The translations under genes and the position numbers were made by a program. The notes under the pieces are model-generated. The model had not been told where the DNA came from and searched no databases. It saw nothing but the letters and a program-made list of their open reading frames with translations. Of a stretch of 12,846 nucleotides of DNA, positions 6,679 to 12,846 are shown one piece after another. This stretch comes from an uncultured Collinsella sp. (lineage in GTDB: Bacteria; Actinomycetota; Coriobacteriia; Coriobacteriales; Coriobacteriaceae), in assembly GCA_902489855.1 (NCBI GenBank), contig CABUBS010000046.1:1-12846 (forward strand), read 5' to 3'. The number at the start of each line of letters is the position of its first letter. Position 1 is the first letter of the stretch.

Positions 6679-7158
6679 TTACTTTTCGTGAATCTGCTTA
6701 CCGCAGAGATGCTCAATCGTAATCTCGTAGAGTTGGACGCCCTTGATGTCTTTGGCGATTTCCTCCTCGACTTCTTCGGCGGAAGGGTAGTACTTAAGCG
6801 CGAGCTGGCGGACTTTGTCCTCGATAAACGCGGGCGCTTCATCTACCAGGCGACAACGACCAAAGACAACGGTACTCATAACGTAGGGAGCCCAGTCGCC
6901 GTCCTTGTACCACTCGTTGCCGTAAACGGTAAAGCAGATCTTGTCATCGCGCTTGAGTGCGTCGACCTTGTGGCCAGCCTTGGCGCCATGGAAATAAATC
7001 TTGTCGTGCTCGGCGTCGAAGAAGTAGTTGACGGGAATGGCGTACGGGTAGCCATCGTCGCCGTTGACGGCAAAGACGCCGCGCTTGCAGGTGGCGAGCA
7101 ACTCGCGCGCTTCCTCGTCGGTGATGGCGCGTTTCTTTCGACGTAAGGGCCTAAACAT
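6679..7158 (-). CDS. Pyridoxamine-phosphate-oxidase-like flavin-binding protein, NimA-like
   Basis: A 159-residue split-barrel flavin-binding protein of the PNPOx-like superfamily, cytoplasmic. It has a short helical N-terminus rich in Arg/Lys (3-11), then the barrel: GVFAVNGDDGYPYAIPVNY, FFDAEHDKIYFHG-AKAGHK (about 46-64, the segment that contacts FMN phosphate), ICFTVYG, and STVVFGRCRLV. The C-terminal strand YEITIEHLCGK is typical of the NimA/flavin-nucleotide-binding group. NimA proteins are linked to 5-nitroimidazole resistance through nitro reduction, but most family members have no proven substrate, so resistance should not be assumed. The ATG at 7158 has AAGGA 8 nt upstream; a longer reading from 7197 lacks a ribosome site. 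It follows the fused solute-binding kinase by 42 nt on the same strand with no clear promoter, so the two are probably one operon. Confidence 0.85.
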   Translation of the reverse strand: MFRPLRRKKRAITDEEARELLATCKRGVFAVNGDDGYPYAIPVNYFFDAEHDKIYFHGAKAGHKVDALKRDDKICFTVYGNEWYKDGDWAPYVMSTVVFGRCRLVDEAPAFIEDKVRQLALKYYPSAEEVEEEIAKDIKGVQLYEITIEHLCGKQIHEK

Positions 7159-7200
7159 CGTTGGTTTCCTTTCTGGCCATGCATGGTGGTTGAGCACAAA

Positions 7201-10005
7201 CTATAGCGAAACGGATCCGTATTTCTTGATGCGGGCGAGCATGTTTTTGAGCTTGTTAAAGTCGAGCGGCTTGGGCAGGTGAGCGTTCATGCCGGCATCG
7301 TGTGCCGCCTGGGAATCCTCGGCAAAGGCGTTGGCGGTGAGCGCGATGATGGGGATATCGGCTGCATCGGCCTTCTTGCTCAGGCGAATCGCGCGGGTTG
7401 CCTCATAGCCGTCCATGCCCGGCATCATAATGTCCATCAGAATCGCATCGAAGCTGCCGGCGGGATGTGACAGGTACAGATCGACGACTTCGTTGCCGTT
7501 GGCGGCGCGGGTGACCACGACGCCCTCGGATTCTAGCAGCGCCTGGGCAATCTCGGCGTTCAATTCGTTGTCTTCGGCGAGCAGCACGTTCATGTTGGCG
7601 AGCGAGCAGTCGAGCGTACTCTCAACCGTATTCGCCCGCGCCTGGGGATTCTTGTCGATATCGAGCGGAATTTCCACGTAGAACGTGGTGCCCACATGGA
7701 ACTCGCTGGTGACTTCGATGGTGCCGCCCATCAGTTCAATAAGCGACTTGACGATTGGCATGCCCATGCCGGTTCCTTGGAACTTGCTGCGCGCATCGTT
7801 ACCTTCTTGGGCAAACGGCTCATAGATATGTTTTAAGAATTTGGGAGTCATGCCAATGCCGGTATCCGAAACGCTAAAGCAAAAGAGCGCGCGCCCGTTA
7901 TCGAGTGGCTTGGTCTTTGAGCTAAAGGTGACGGAGCCGCCGCGCTTGTTGTACTTAATGCTGTTGTCTAACAGGTTGATCATGATCTGTCGGATATGGG
8001 TGGGACTGCCGACCATGTATGGCCCCGTGGCGTACGGCAGACTATTGTCCTGCATGGTGATGCCGTTACTGGACGCGCGGAGCTTGCACAGCACCAGCGT
8101 ATCGTCACAGAGCTCTTTGAGGTTAAAAGGTGCATGCTCCAGTGTTAGCTTGCGGTCTTCGATTTTGCCCATCTCGAGGATGTCGTTGATCAGCGAGAGC
8201 AGGTGATTGGCGGCAACGCGTGCCTTGGCACGGCTCTCGCGGGCGACCTGGATATCGCCTTCCTTCAATTCCTCGATCTCGATAAGGCCCAGGATACCGT
8301 TGAGCGGCGTACGGATGTCGTGGCTCATGCGCGTGAGGAATGCCGTCTTAGCAGCGTTGGCAGCATCGGCTTTTTTGCGCTCGGTTCGAGCGCGCGCGAG
8401 CGCCCAGATGAGCAGGACGATGCCGACCGACAACATACCGATGAGGGTAGCTGCAATGGCGGTGCGGTTGCGATAAAGGAATTGAAGCGTGTTGGATTCC
8501 TGGGCCGTGTACGACGTGGAGGAGTAATTGCTTGCGGAGAGCGATTCTCCGGCATTGATGATGCCCTTGTTGATGATTCCCAGCAGCTCGGGCTTTCCGC
8601 GCGAAATCCAGCACGAGAGCTCACAGGTGTCAGGGAGCTCGACCGTCTCGTAGCCCTCGAGATCATAACGGTCGCCGATGGTTTTTACGCGTGAGCTGGG
8701 AGCGACGATGCAATGTGCCGTTCCCTTCCTGAGGGCGTCGAACGCTTCATCGTCGGATTGGTATTCGGTCACGGTCGCTGTGGGGAACAGACTTTCAAGT
8801 GCATTTTTGTTGACAAACGATGATTTGGTACAGGCGATGTTCTGAAGGTCTTTGTTCAGGTCGCTGCCGGTGTGGATGGCGGTGAGGGATATGGTCCCCA
8901 ACGATACCGACTGCACAACGCCTGATTGCTCGGCAAACCAGTAATCTCGGTATACCGGCAGCGCAACGTCTATGCTTCCCTTTGACAGGGCCTTTGACAT
9001 CATCTTGTAACTATCAAAGGCGACGGTTTTGACCGTAATGCCAAATTTATCGTGCAACGTCGTCGCAAGCGATGCGAGCGAGCCTTCCATTTCGCCGTTT
9101 TCGTCTTCGTTGCAGTAGGGGAGTTTGCCCGTAATGTAGCCGAGCGTGATGGTGTTGCCATTTGCTTTGAGCCAGGAACGTTCGGGACTGTTAAGCGATG
9201 ATGAACCGCTGTTTTGGGCCGAGTAGTTAGATTTGACTTCGTCGATATAGCGTGGGTTGACGCGGGCGATTGCCGACATGGCGGCATTGATGTCGTCCAT
9301 CAGGTCGGGGCGGCTTTTGGGGACGGCAAAATAGTAGTCGCTCGAACCAATGTAGAACATGGGGGAGGCGCTGGGCGACGAGGTCGTGTCGTTCATGATG
9401 ATGGCATCGACCTCGTTGTTTGCGAGCGCGTCAAAGAGGGCACCGCCAGTGTCGATTTCTTTATAGGTGCAGGTAATGCCTTCGTTGGCGAGCCACTGCT
9501 GGCCAACGAAGGTTTGCATAACGCCGGGGTTGCAGCCGATGGTAAGGCCTTGGAGCGCTTGGGGGTCACCCTTGGCCAGATCGTCGCGATCGGGCTTGGC
9601 GTAGATGAAGTAGCGCTCGGTGCCCTCGGGATTCGAGGAAAAGAGCAACTTTTGGGCGCGTTCCTCGGAGTAGGAGATGTTGGGCATCAGGTCGATTTCG
9701 CCCGCCTCGAGCTTGTCCATGAGCTCGGTGAAGGTGCCACTGACGTATTCGTATTGCCAGCCGGGCGTGTAGTACGAAAGCGTCTGGAGGTATTCGTAAC
9801 CCCAGCCCGAGAGGCGTTCGCCCGGCGTGCCTTCCTGGAAACCCCTGTTGCTGACGAGCCAGCCAACGCGGACCGTTTTGACCTGCTGATCAGAGTCGCC
9901 GGCATAGACGGGGGCGGGCATGGCGCCGCCCAGCACGGTAAGTGCGGTAAGCACGATGACCAGGGCACGATATATAGTTGAACGAAGGACAGCGGCAGTT
10001 CTCAC
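7201..10005 (-). CDS. BvgS-like hybrid histidine kinase with two fused solute-binding domains
   Basis: About 934 residues (numbered from the GTG start). A signal peptide or N-terminal anchor (about 10-35, ending PAPVYA) leads to two tandem family-3 solute-binding domains outside the cell, about 43-262 (VRVGWLVSN, LEAGEIDLMPNISYSEERAQKL) and 284-500 (ITLGYITGKLPY, GSIDVALPVYRD). A membrane helix at about 515-537 follows, then HisKA with His562 in MSHDIRTP, HATPase_c (NLLDNSIKYN, DTGIGM, GTGMGMP), and a receiver domain with Asp858 in LMDIMMPG, TANA and PKP. All catalytic residues are present; HPt and DNA-binding domains are absent. The architecture matches BvgS/EvgS-type sensors except for the missing HPt and PAS domain. 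I chose GTG at 10003-10005 because AGGA lies 6 nt upstream; an in-frame TTG 6 nt earlier would leave no spacing. It carries seven extracytoplasmic cysteines. Ligands are unknown. The kinase half is paralogous to that encoded at 4417-6609. Confidence 0.92.
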   Translation of the reverse strand: MRTAAVLRSTIYRALVIVLTALTVLGGAMPAPVYAGDSDQQVKTVRVGWLVSNRGFQEGTPGERLSGWGYEYLQTLSYYTPGWQYEYVSGTFTELMDKLEAGEIDLMPNISYSEERAQKLLFSSNPEGTERYFIYAKPDRDDLAKGDPQALQGLTIGCNPGVMQTFVGQQWLANEGITCTYKEIDTGGALFDALANNEVDAIIMNDTTSSPSASPMFYIGSSDYYFAVPKSRPDLMDDINAAMSAIARVNPRYIDEVKSNYSAQNSGSSSLNSPERSWLKANGNTITLGYITGKLPYCNEDENGEMEGSLASLATTLHDKFGITVKTVAFDSYKMMSKALSKGSIDVALPVYRDYWFAEQSGVVQSVSLGTISLTAIHTGSDLNKDLQNIACTKSSFVNKNALESLFPTATVTEYQSDDEAFDALRKGTAHCIVAPSSRVKTIGDRYDLEGYETVELPDTCELSCWISRGKPELLGIINKGIINAGESLSASNYSSTSYTAQESNTLQFLYRNRTAIAATLIGMLSVGIVLLIWALARARTERKKADAANAAKTAFLTRMSHDIRTPLNGILGLIEIEELKEGDIQVARESRAKARVAANHLLSLINDILEMGKIEDRKLTLEHAPFNLKELCDDTLVLCKLRASSNGITMQDNSLPYATGPYMVGSPTHIRQIMINLLDNSIKYNKRGGSVTFSSKTKPLDNGRALFCFSVSDTGIGMTPKFLKHIYEPFAQEGNDARSKFQGTGMGMPIVKSLIELMGGTIEVTSEFHVGTTFYVEIPLDIDKNPQARANTVESTLDCSLANMNVLLAEDNELNAEIAQALLESEGVVVTRAANGNEVVDLYLSHPAGSFDAILMDIMMPGMDGYEATRAIRLSKKADAADIPIIALTANAFAEDSQAAHDAGMNAHLPKPLDFNKLKNMLARIKKYGSVSL

Positions 10006-10076
10006 ATGCAATCCTAACGAATCGAGACATTACCGCATAAGGATACCAGCTCAGGTGCCCCGTTCGCCCACAGATA

Positions 10077-10161
10077 TAGTCATCGGGGACGTTCTTAAAC
10101 GACTAGTCATTGGGGACGTTCTTGAATGACTAGTCGTTTAAGAACGTCCCCAATGACTAGT
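10077..10161. repeat. Triple-copy extragenic repeat with two alternative hairpins
   Basis: Three copies of a roughly 27-bp unit centred on GGGGACGTTCTT: copy 1 about 10079-10105 and copy 2 about 10106-10132 are direct neighbours, and copy 3 (about 10126-10160) is inverted. Copy 1 and copy 3 form a perfect 26-bp inverted repeat (10085-10110 with 10126-10151) plus 7 more pairs after one mismatch. Copy 2 and copy 3 form a perfect 22-bp stem (10102-10123 with 10140-10161) whose loop can also largely pair through GACTAGTC. The two structures exclude each other. The element lies between the divergent kinase and channel genes. It resembles REP-like extragenic repeats; no transposase is nearby. Confidence 0.8.
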
Positions 10162-10183
10162 TCCGTTTGCGGGGGAGGCGTGG

Positions 10184-10189
10184 GACAAT
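10184..10189 (+). promoter_or_regulatory. Candidate -10 box of the channel-LOG operon
   Basis: GACAAT lies 40 nt before the ATG at 10230, the same distance and nearly the same hexamer as upstream of the malY-like and CLC genes. No convincing -35 box is seen at 17 bp, where the inverted repeat ends. Confidence 0.3.
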
Positions 10190-10229
10190 ATCGAGCAAAT
10201 GTGAATGATTGTCCGCGGAAGGGGTCGCG

Positions 10230-10655
10230 ATGAAAAAGCTGAGGACACTTGCCGATGTGCTGCGACAGGCTGGCTTTGCACGCATCACGGGCCTGTTTCT
10301 TATCTTTTACCTGCTGTGCTCGACGGCTGTCTGGCTGTCCGAGCCTACGACCCTCACCTTTGGTGATGGCCTGTGGTTTAGCTTTGAGACGGTCTCGACG
10401 ATCGGCTTTGGCGATATCCCGGCAGAAACGCCGGTTGCCCGCGGCATTACCGTCATCCTAAGCGTCATCAGTATCTTCTATATCGCCATGCTTACGGGCG
10501 TGGCGGTGAACTACTGCAATACGCTCATCAAGCTGCGCCAAAAGGACACCATGGCGCGCTTTATGGACGATCTTGAGCATTTGGAGGAGCTCGATCGTGA
10601 CGAGCTCGCCGACCTGTCGCGCCGCGTGCGCGAATATCGCCGCCGCCAACGCTAG
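10230..10655 (+). CDS. Small two-helix potassium channel-like protein (Ion_trans_2)
   Basis: A 141-residue membrane protein with the minimal K+ channel pore: transmembrane helix at about 19-36, pore helix LWFSFETVS (about 48-56), selectivity filter Thr-Ile-Gly-Phe-Gly-Asp (57-62) and second transmembrane helix at about 71-95. Such subunits form tetramers that conduct K+ across the membrane. The C-terminal 45 residues are strongly charged (ELDRDELADL, then RRVREYRRRQR) and probably a cytoplasmic helix or coiled coil. There is no RCK/TrkA ligand-binding domain, so gating must differ from MthK-type channels. The ATG at 10230 has GGAAGGGG 5 nt upstream; an earlier in-frame TTG at 10209 has none. 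It is followed by the LOG-family gene after 36 nt, probably in the same transcript. Ion selectivity is inferred from the filter only. Confidence 0.85.
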   Translation: MKKLRTLADVLRQAGFARITGLFLIFYLLCSTAVWLSEPTTLTFGDGLWFSFETVSTIGFGDIPAETPVARGITVILSVISIFYIAMLTGVAVNYCNTLIKLRQKDTMARFMDDLEHLEELDRDELADLSRRVREYRRRQR

Positions 10656-10691
10656 AACGGGCGCCGCGCGTCACGATTGGGGGGACTGAAT

Positions 10692-11225
10692 ATGAATATC
10701 ACCGTGTATCTGGGTGCCAGCGTTGGTAACGACCCAGCGTTTCTGCCCGCGCTGCAGGAGCTGGGCAACTGGATTGGCTCCAACGGACACGCGCTGGTAT
10801 ACGGCGGGTCCAAGTCGGGCCTGATGGGTGCGCTCGCCGATAGCGTGCTCGAGGCAGGTGGACATGTGACGGGTGTTGAGCCGAGCTTTTTTATCGAGGC
10901 CGAGTTTCAGCATGACGGTATCGACGACCTTATCGTGACGAGCGATATGGCCGAGCGCAAGGCCAAGATGATTGAGCTCGGCGATGCGTTCATCGCCTTT
11001 CCCGGTGGGACGGGCACGCTCGAGGAGATTGCCGAGGTCATGTCCGCGGTGTCGTTGGGGCATCTCGATGCGCCGTGCATTTTGTACAACCTGAACGGTT
11101 ACTACAACGACCTCAAGGCGCTGCTCGGGCACATGATTGATAAGGGGCTTTCGAGCCTGAAGCGCCAGCACGGCATCTACTTTGCCGACGATTTGCGCGA
11201 GATTGCCTCGATTATCAACGGATAA
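10692..11225 (+). CDS. LOG-family protein, cytokinin riboside 5'-monophosphate phosphoribohydrolase-like
   Basis: A 177-residue Rossmann-fold protein of the LOG/TIGR00730 family, often annotated as lysine decarboxylase by old error. Characterised members hydrolyse the N-glycosidic bond of nucleoside 5'-monophosphates (AMP or cytokinin nucleotides), releasing the base and ribose 5-phosphate. Motifs are the N-terminal VYLGASVGND strand-turn, YGGSKSGLMGALA (37-49), Arg89-Lys90 in MAERKAKM, and the signature PGGTGTLEE (104-112), whose Glu residues are catalytic. Full length for the family. The ATG at 10692 has a GGGGGG run 7 nt upstream; an earlier in-frame TTG at 10677 is less likely. The gene lies 36 nt after the channel gene, suggesting an operon. 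In a gut bacterium a role in nucleotide salvage is more likely than hormone production. Confidence 0.9.
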   Translation: MNITVYLGASVGNDPAFLPALQELGNWIGSNGHALVYGGSKSGLMGALADSVLEAGGHVTGVEPSFFIEAEFQHDGIDDLIVTSDMAERKAKMIELGDAFIAFPGGTGTLEEIAEVMSAVSLGHLDAPCILYNLNGYYNDLKALLGHMIDKGLSSLKRQHGIYFADDLREIASIING

Positions 11226-11259
11226 GCCTTGAGCCTGCCCCACTATGGCTCCCAATGGT

Positions 11260-11280
11260 GCCGTTTGCGGCGCAGACGGC
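11260..11280 (+). terminator. Short hairpin after the LOG-family gene
   Basis: A 9-bp stem with one G-T wobble (11260-11268 with 11272-11280) and a 3-nt GGC loop lies 34 nt after the stop codon and just before the CLC promoter region. There is no T-tract, so termination is uncertain. Confidence 0.35.
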
Positions 11281-11282
11281 TG

Positions 11283-11311
11283 GCTTGTCTGGGCCACACT
11301 CGCTCTACAAT
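11283..11311 (+). promoter_or_regulatory. Candidate promoter of the CLC gene
   Basis: TACAAT (11306-11311) lies 39 nt before the ATG at 11351. Upstream, GCTTGT (11283-11288) is at 17-bp spacing and TTGTCT (11285-11290) at 15 bp; neither is ideal. The leader would carry the GGAGG ribosome site. Confidence 0.45.
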
Positions 11312-11350
11312 AAAACGTATCTATGTCGACTTTGACCGCGGGAGGACCCG

Positions 11351-12655
11351 ATGGATAACCTTGCCAAACCCACAAACCGCGCGCTGTTTTTAGTTAGCGT
11401 TGCCGTGACCGGTGCGTTCGCAGGTGCCGCAGTCTGGCTGTTCTTCTTTGCGATGGAGCACGGTATCGACTATCTATGGACCGAGATTCCACACGCGCTG
11501 GGCGTCGCTTCGCCCGAGCTTGCCAGCGGACCGTTTGGCTTTCTGCCATACCCGTTTTTCGTCTGCCTGCTGGGCGGCCTGCTGATCGGTCTGTACGAAA
11601 AGACGACGGGCACCAAGACCGATGACCTCAACCAGGTGATGGCCAAGGTAAAGCGCGATGGGCGCTACCCGTACGACAACCTGGGCAAGCTTTCGCTCGC
11701 GGCATTGCTGCCGCTGCTGTTTGGTGGCAGCATTGGACCGGAGGCCGGCCTGACCGGCGTTATCGCGGGTCTGTGCAGCTGGGTCGGCGATCGCATGCGT
11801 CGCTTTGGAGCTGAGTTTAGGGAGCTCACGCTGCTGGGCACCCAGGCTGCCCTGACGGCGCTCTTTACCGCGCCCGTCTTTGGCTTTGTGGCACCGCTTG
11901 CCGGAAGTACTGACGGCCAGGGCGAAGACGCCGACGATGAATCCGCGTCCGGCGAGATCACCATCAAGCTGCCCAAGGCGCAAAAGACGGTGGTCTACGG
12001 CATTGCGATTGCCGGCGGTCTGGGCACCTACCTGCTGCTCGGCCAGCTTGTGGGCGGCGGCATGGGCATGCCGAGGTTCGAGGCCGCCGTGGTGGGCAAC
12101 CTGGAACTTGTCTGGCTCATTCCGCTGGCGTTGGTCGGCACCGTATGCGGTTGGCTGTACTTTGTCTCTGAGCACGCGAGCGAGGCACTGTCTCATGCAA
12201 TAGGGGAGCGTCCTGTCGTCAAGGCCATGCTAGCCGGTCTGGCGCTCGCCATCTGTGGCACGGTTCTGCCCTACACCATGTTTGCCGGCGAGACCCAGGC
12301 CGACGTGCTCATGGAAACCTACCTGACCATTCCCGCTGGCGTGCTTATCGCGACCGGTCTTGTTAAGGCCATGCTGACGCCCGCCCTCATCAACCTTGGT
12401 TGGCGTGGCGGCCACTTCTTCCCGGTTATCTTCTCGGGTGTGAGCCTGGGCTACGGCCTTGCCATCCTCACCGGCGCCGATCCGGTCTTTTGCGTCGCCG
12501 TCTGCACGGCATCGACGATGGGTGCCGTCATGCGCCAACCCATTATGGTCGTGGGCCTGTTGCTCATGTGCTTCCCGCTCAAGGGCATCGTCTGCATGAT
12601 CATCGCCGCCGTCATCGCCGCCGGCATTCCGTTGCCCAAGTCACTGCGCAAGTAG
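11351..12655 (+). CDS. CLC-family chloride channel/transporter-like membrane protein
   Basis: A 434-residue polytopic membrane protein with about ten hydrophobic helices, matching the voltage-gated chloride channel (CLC) family. Helix-start motifs align with known CLCs: GGSIGPEAG (125-133) with the GREGP motif, and GGHFFPVIFSGVSLG (353-367) with the GxFxP motif near the end. In the first motif the position of the gating glutamate (Glu148 of E. coli ClC-ec1) is Ile128, so coupled Cl-/H+ exchange may be lost; the protein may be an ion channel or carry another anion. The GSGIP motif is not recognisable. An acidic linker (DGQGEDADDESASGE, about 188-202) splits the two halves. No CBS domains follow. 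GGAGG lies 5 nt before the ATG. It is preceded by its own likely promoter and ends at a strong hairpin. Confidence 0.85.
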   Translation: MDNLAKPTNRALFLVSVAVTGAFAGAAVWLFFFAMEHGIDYLWTEIPHALGVASPELASGPFGFLPYPFFVCLLGGLLIGLYEKTTGTKTDDLNQVMAKVKRDGRYPYDNLGKLSLAALLPLLFGGSIGPEAGLTGVIAGLCSWVGDRMRRFGAEFRELTLLGTQAALTALFTAPVFGFVAPLAGSTDGQGEDADDESASGEITIKLPKAQKTVVYGIAIAGGLGTYLLLGQLVGGGMGMPRFEAAVVGNLELVWLIPLALVGTVCGWLYFVSEHASEALSHAIGERPVVKAMLAGLALAICGTVLPYTMFAGETQADVLMETYLTIPAGVLIATGLVKAMLTPALINLGWRGGHFFPVIFSGVSLGYGLAILTGADPVFCVAVCTASTMGAVMRQPIMVVGLLLMCFPLKGIVCMIIAAVIAAGIPLPKSLRK

Positions 12656-12695
12656 CGTATTGCGCTTTACGGTTGTTCAGAACTTGTTTTAAAGA

Positions 12696-12733
12696 AGCCG
12701 CGCGAGGCCGTTTGTTTACGGCCTCGCGCGGCT
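12696..12733. terminator. Bidirectional hairpin between CLC gene and the convergent partial gene
   Basis: A perfect 16-bp GC-rich stem (12696-12711 with 12718-12733) with loop TTGTTT lies 40 nt after the CLC stop and 5 nt beyond the stop of the minus-strand gene. A weak T-rich ATTGTTT follows on the plus strand. It should end transcription from both sides. Confidence 0.75.
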
Positions 12734-12738
12734 ATTGT

Positions 12739-12846
12739 TTAGAGCTTCCTCAGCACAATGGCGATGGTGTTGAGGTATTCGAGCGCGCCGGATTCAACGG
12801 CAGCGCGGTCGCCTGTCGAGATTGTCTCGATGCAGCCTATGCTCTG
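12739..12846 (-). CDS. C-terminal fragment of an unidentified gene, possibly a GntR/FCD-type regulator
   Basis: The last 35 codons of a minus-strand gene run in from the window's right edge and stop at TAA 12739-12741. The sequence reads as an amphipathic helical tail containing IETISTGDRAAVESGALEYL. The spacing I-x2-I-x2-GD-x2-A-x7-YL resembles the last helices of FCD effector domains in GntR regulators, but this is weak evidence from a short piece. A convergent shared hairpin just beyond the stop supports that this is a real gene end. Most of the gene lies outside the window. Confidence 0.5.
   Translation of the reverse strand, partial: QSIGCIETISTGDRAAVESGALEYLNTIAIVLRKL

Noticed and set aside
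6679..7158. Calling the flavin protein a nitroimidazole resistance gene (nim)
   Set aside because: The NimA-like family is broad and resemblance alone does not show resistance; sequence comparison with characterised nim genes would be needed.
7177..7186. CCATGCATGG palindrome between the fused kinase and the flavin-protein gene
   Set aside because: Only 10 bp, without promoter context and within a short intra-operon gap; too likely by chance to call an operator.
10077..10161. CRISPR array or insertion-sequence end
   Set aside because: Only three units, no spacers of constant length, one unit inverted, no cas or transposase gene nearby.

Overview
The window looks like a stretch of chromosome from a gut Coriobacteriia bacterium, most likely Collinsella or a close relative. 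This is an inference from moderately high GC, codon use and familiar protein sequences; there is no rRNA or other marker gene. No tRNA, rRNA, CRISPR array, insertion sequence or prophage gene is visible, and no stretch over 300 bases lacks a gene.

Left part (1-3460). Two minus-strand genes, a three-domain regulator (XRE-type HTH, zinc ribbon, TipAS-like drug-binding domain) followed by a small glutaredoxin, diverge from a plus-strand pair: the tRNA methyltransferase TrmO and a MalY/PatB-type PLP C-S lyase. The divergent region carries a good promoter for the regulator with a perfect palindrome beside its -35 box. The lyase ends in a strong hairpin.

Centre (3500-10011). This is the most interesting part. 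A solute-binding lipoprotein overlaps by 4 nt a membrane hybrid histidine kinase (plus strand). Facing it on the minus strand is a second hybrid kinase whose solute-binding domains (two in tandem) are fused to the kinase in one BvgS-like chain, followed by a NimA-like flavin-binding protein. The two kinases have closely similar HisKA-HATPase-REC halves, so the locus holds a split and a fused form of the same sensor design back to back. Neither has an HPt domain or an adjacent response regulator, and the solute-binding protein has no adjacent transporter. The two units meet at a 17-bp hairpin.

Between the fused kinase and the next plus-strand gene lies an unusual repeat: three copies of a roughly 27-bp unit, two direct and one inverted, able to form two mutually exclusive long hairpins.

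Right part (10200-12846). A small two-helix potassium-type channel and a LOG-family phosphoribohydrolase form a probable operon, followed by a separately promoted CLC-family protein that lacks the usual gating glutamate. It ends at a 16-bp hairpin shared with a convergent minus-strand gene, of which only the C-terminus is in the window.
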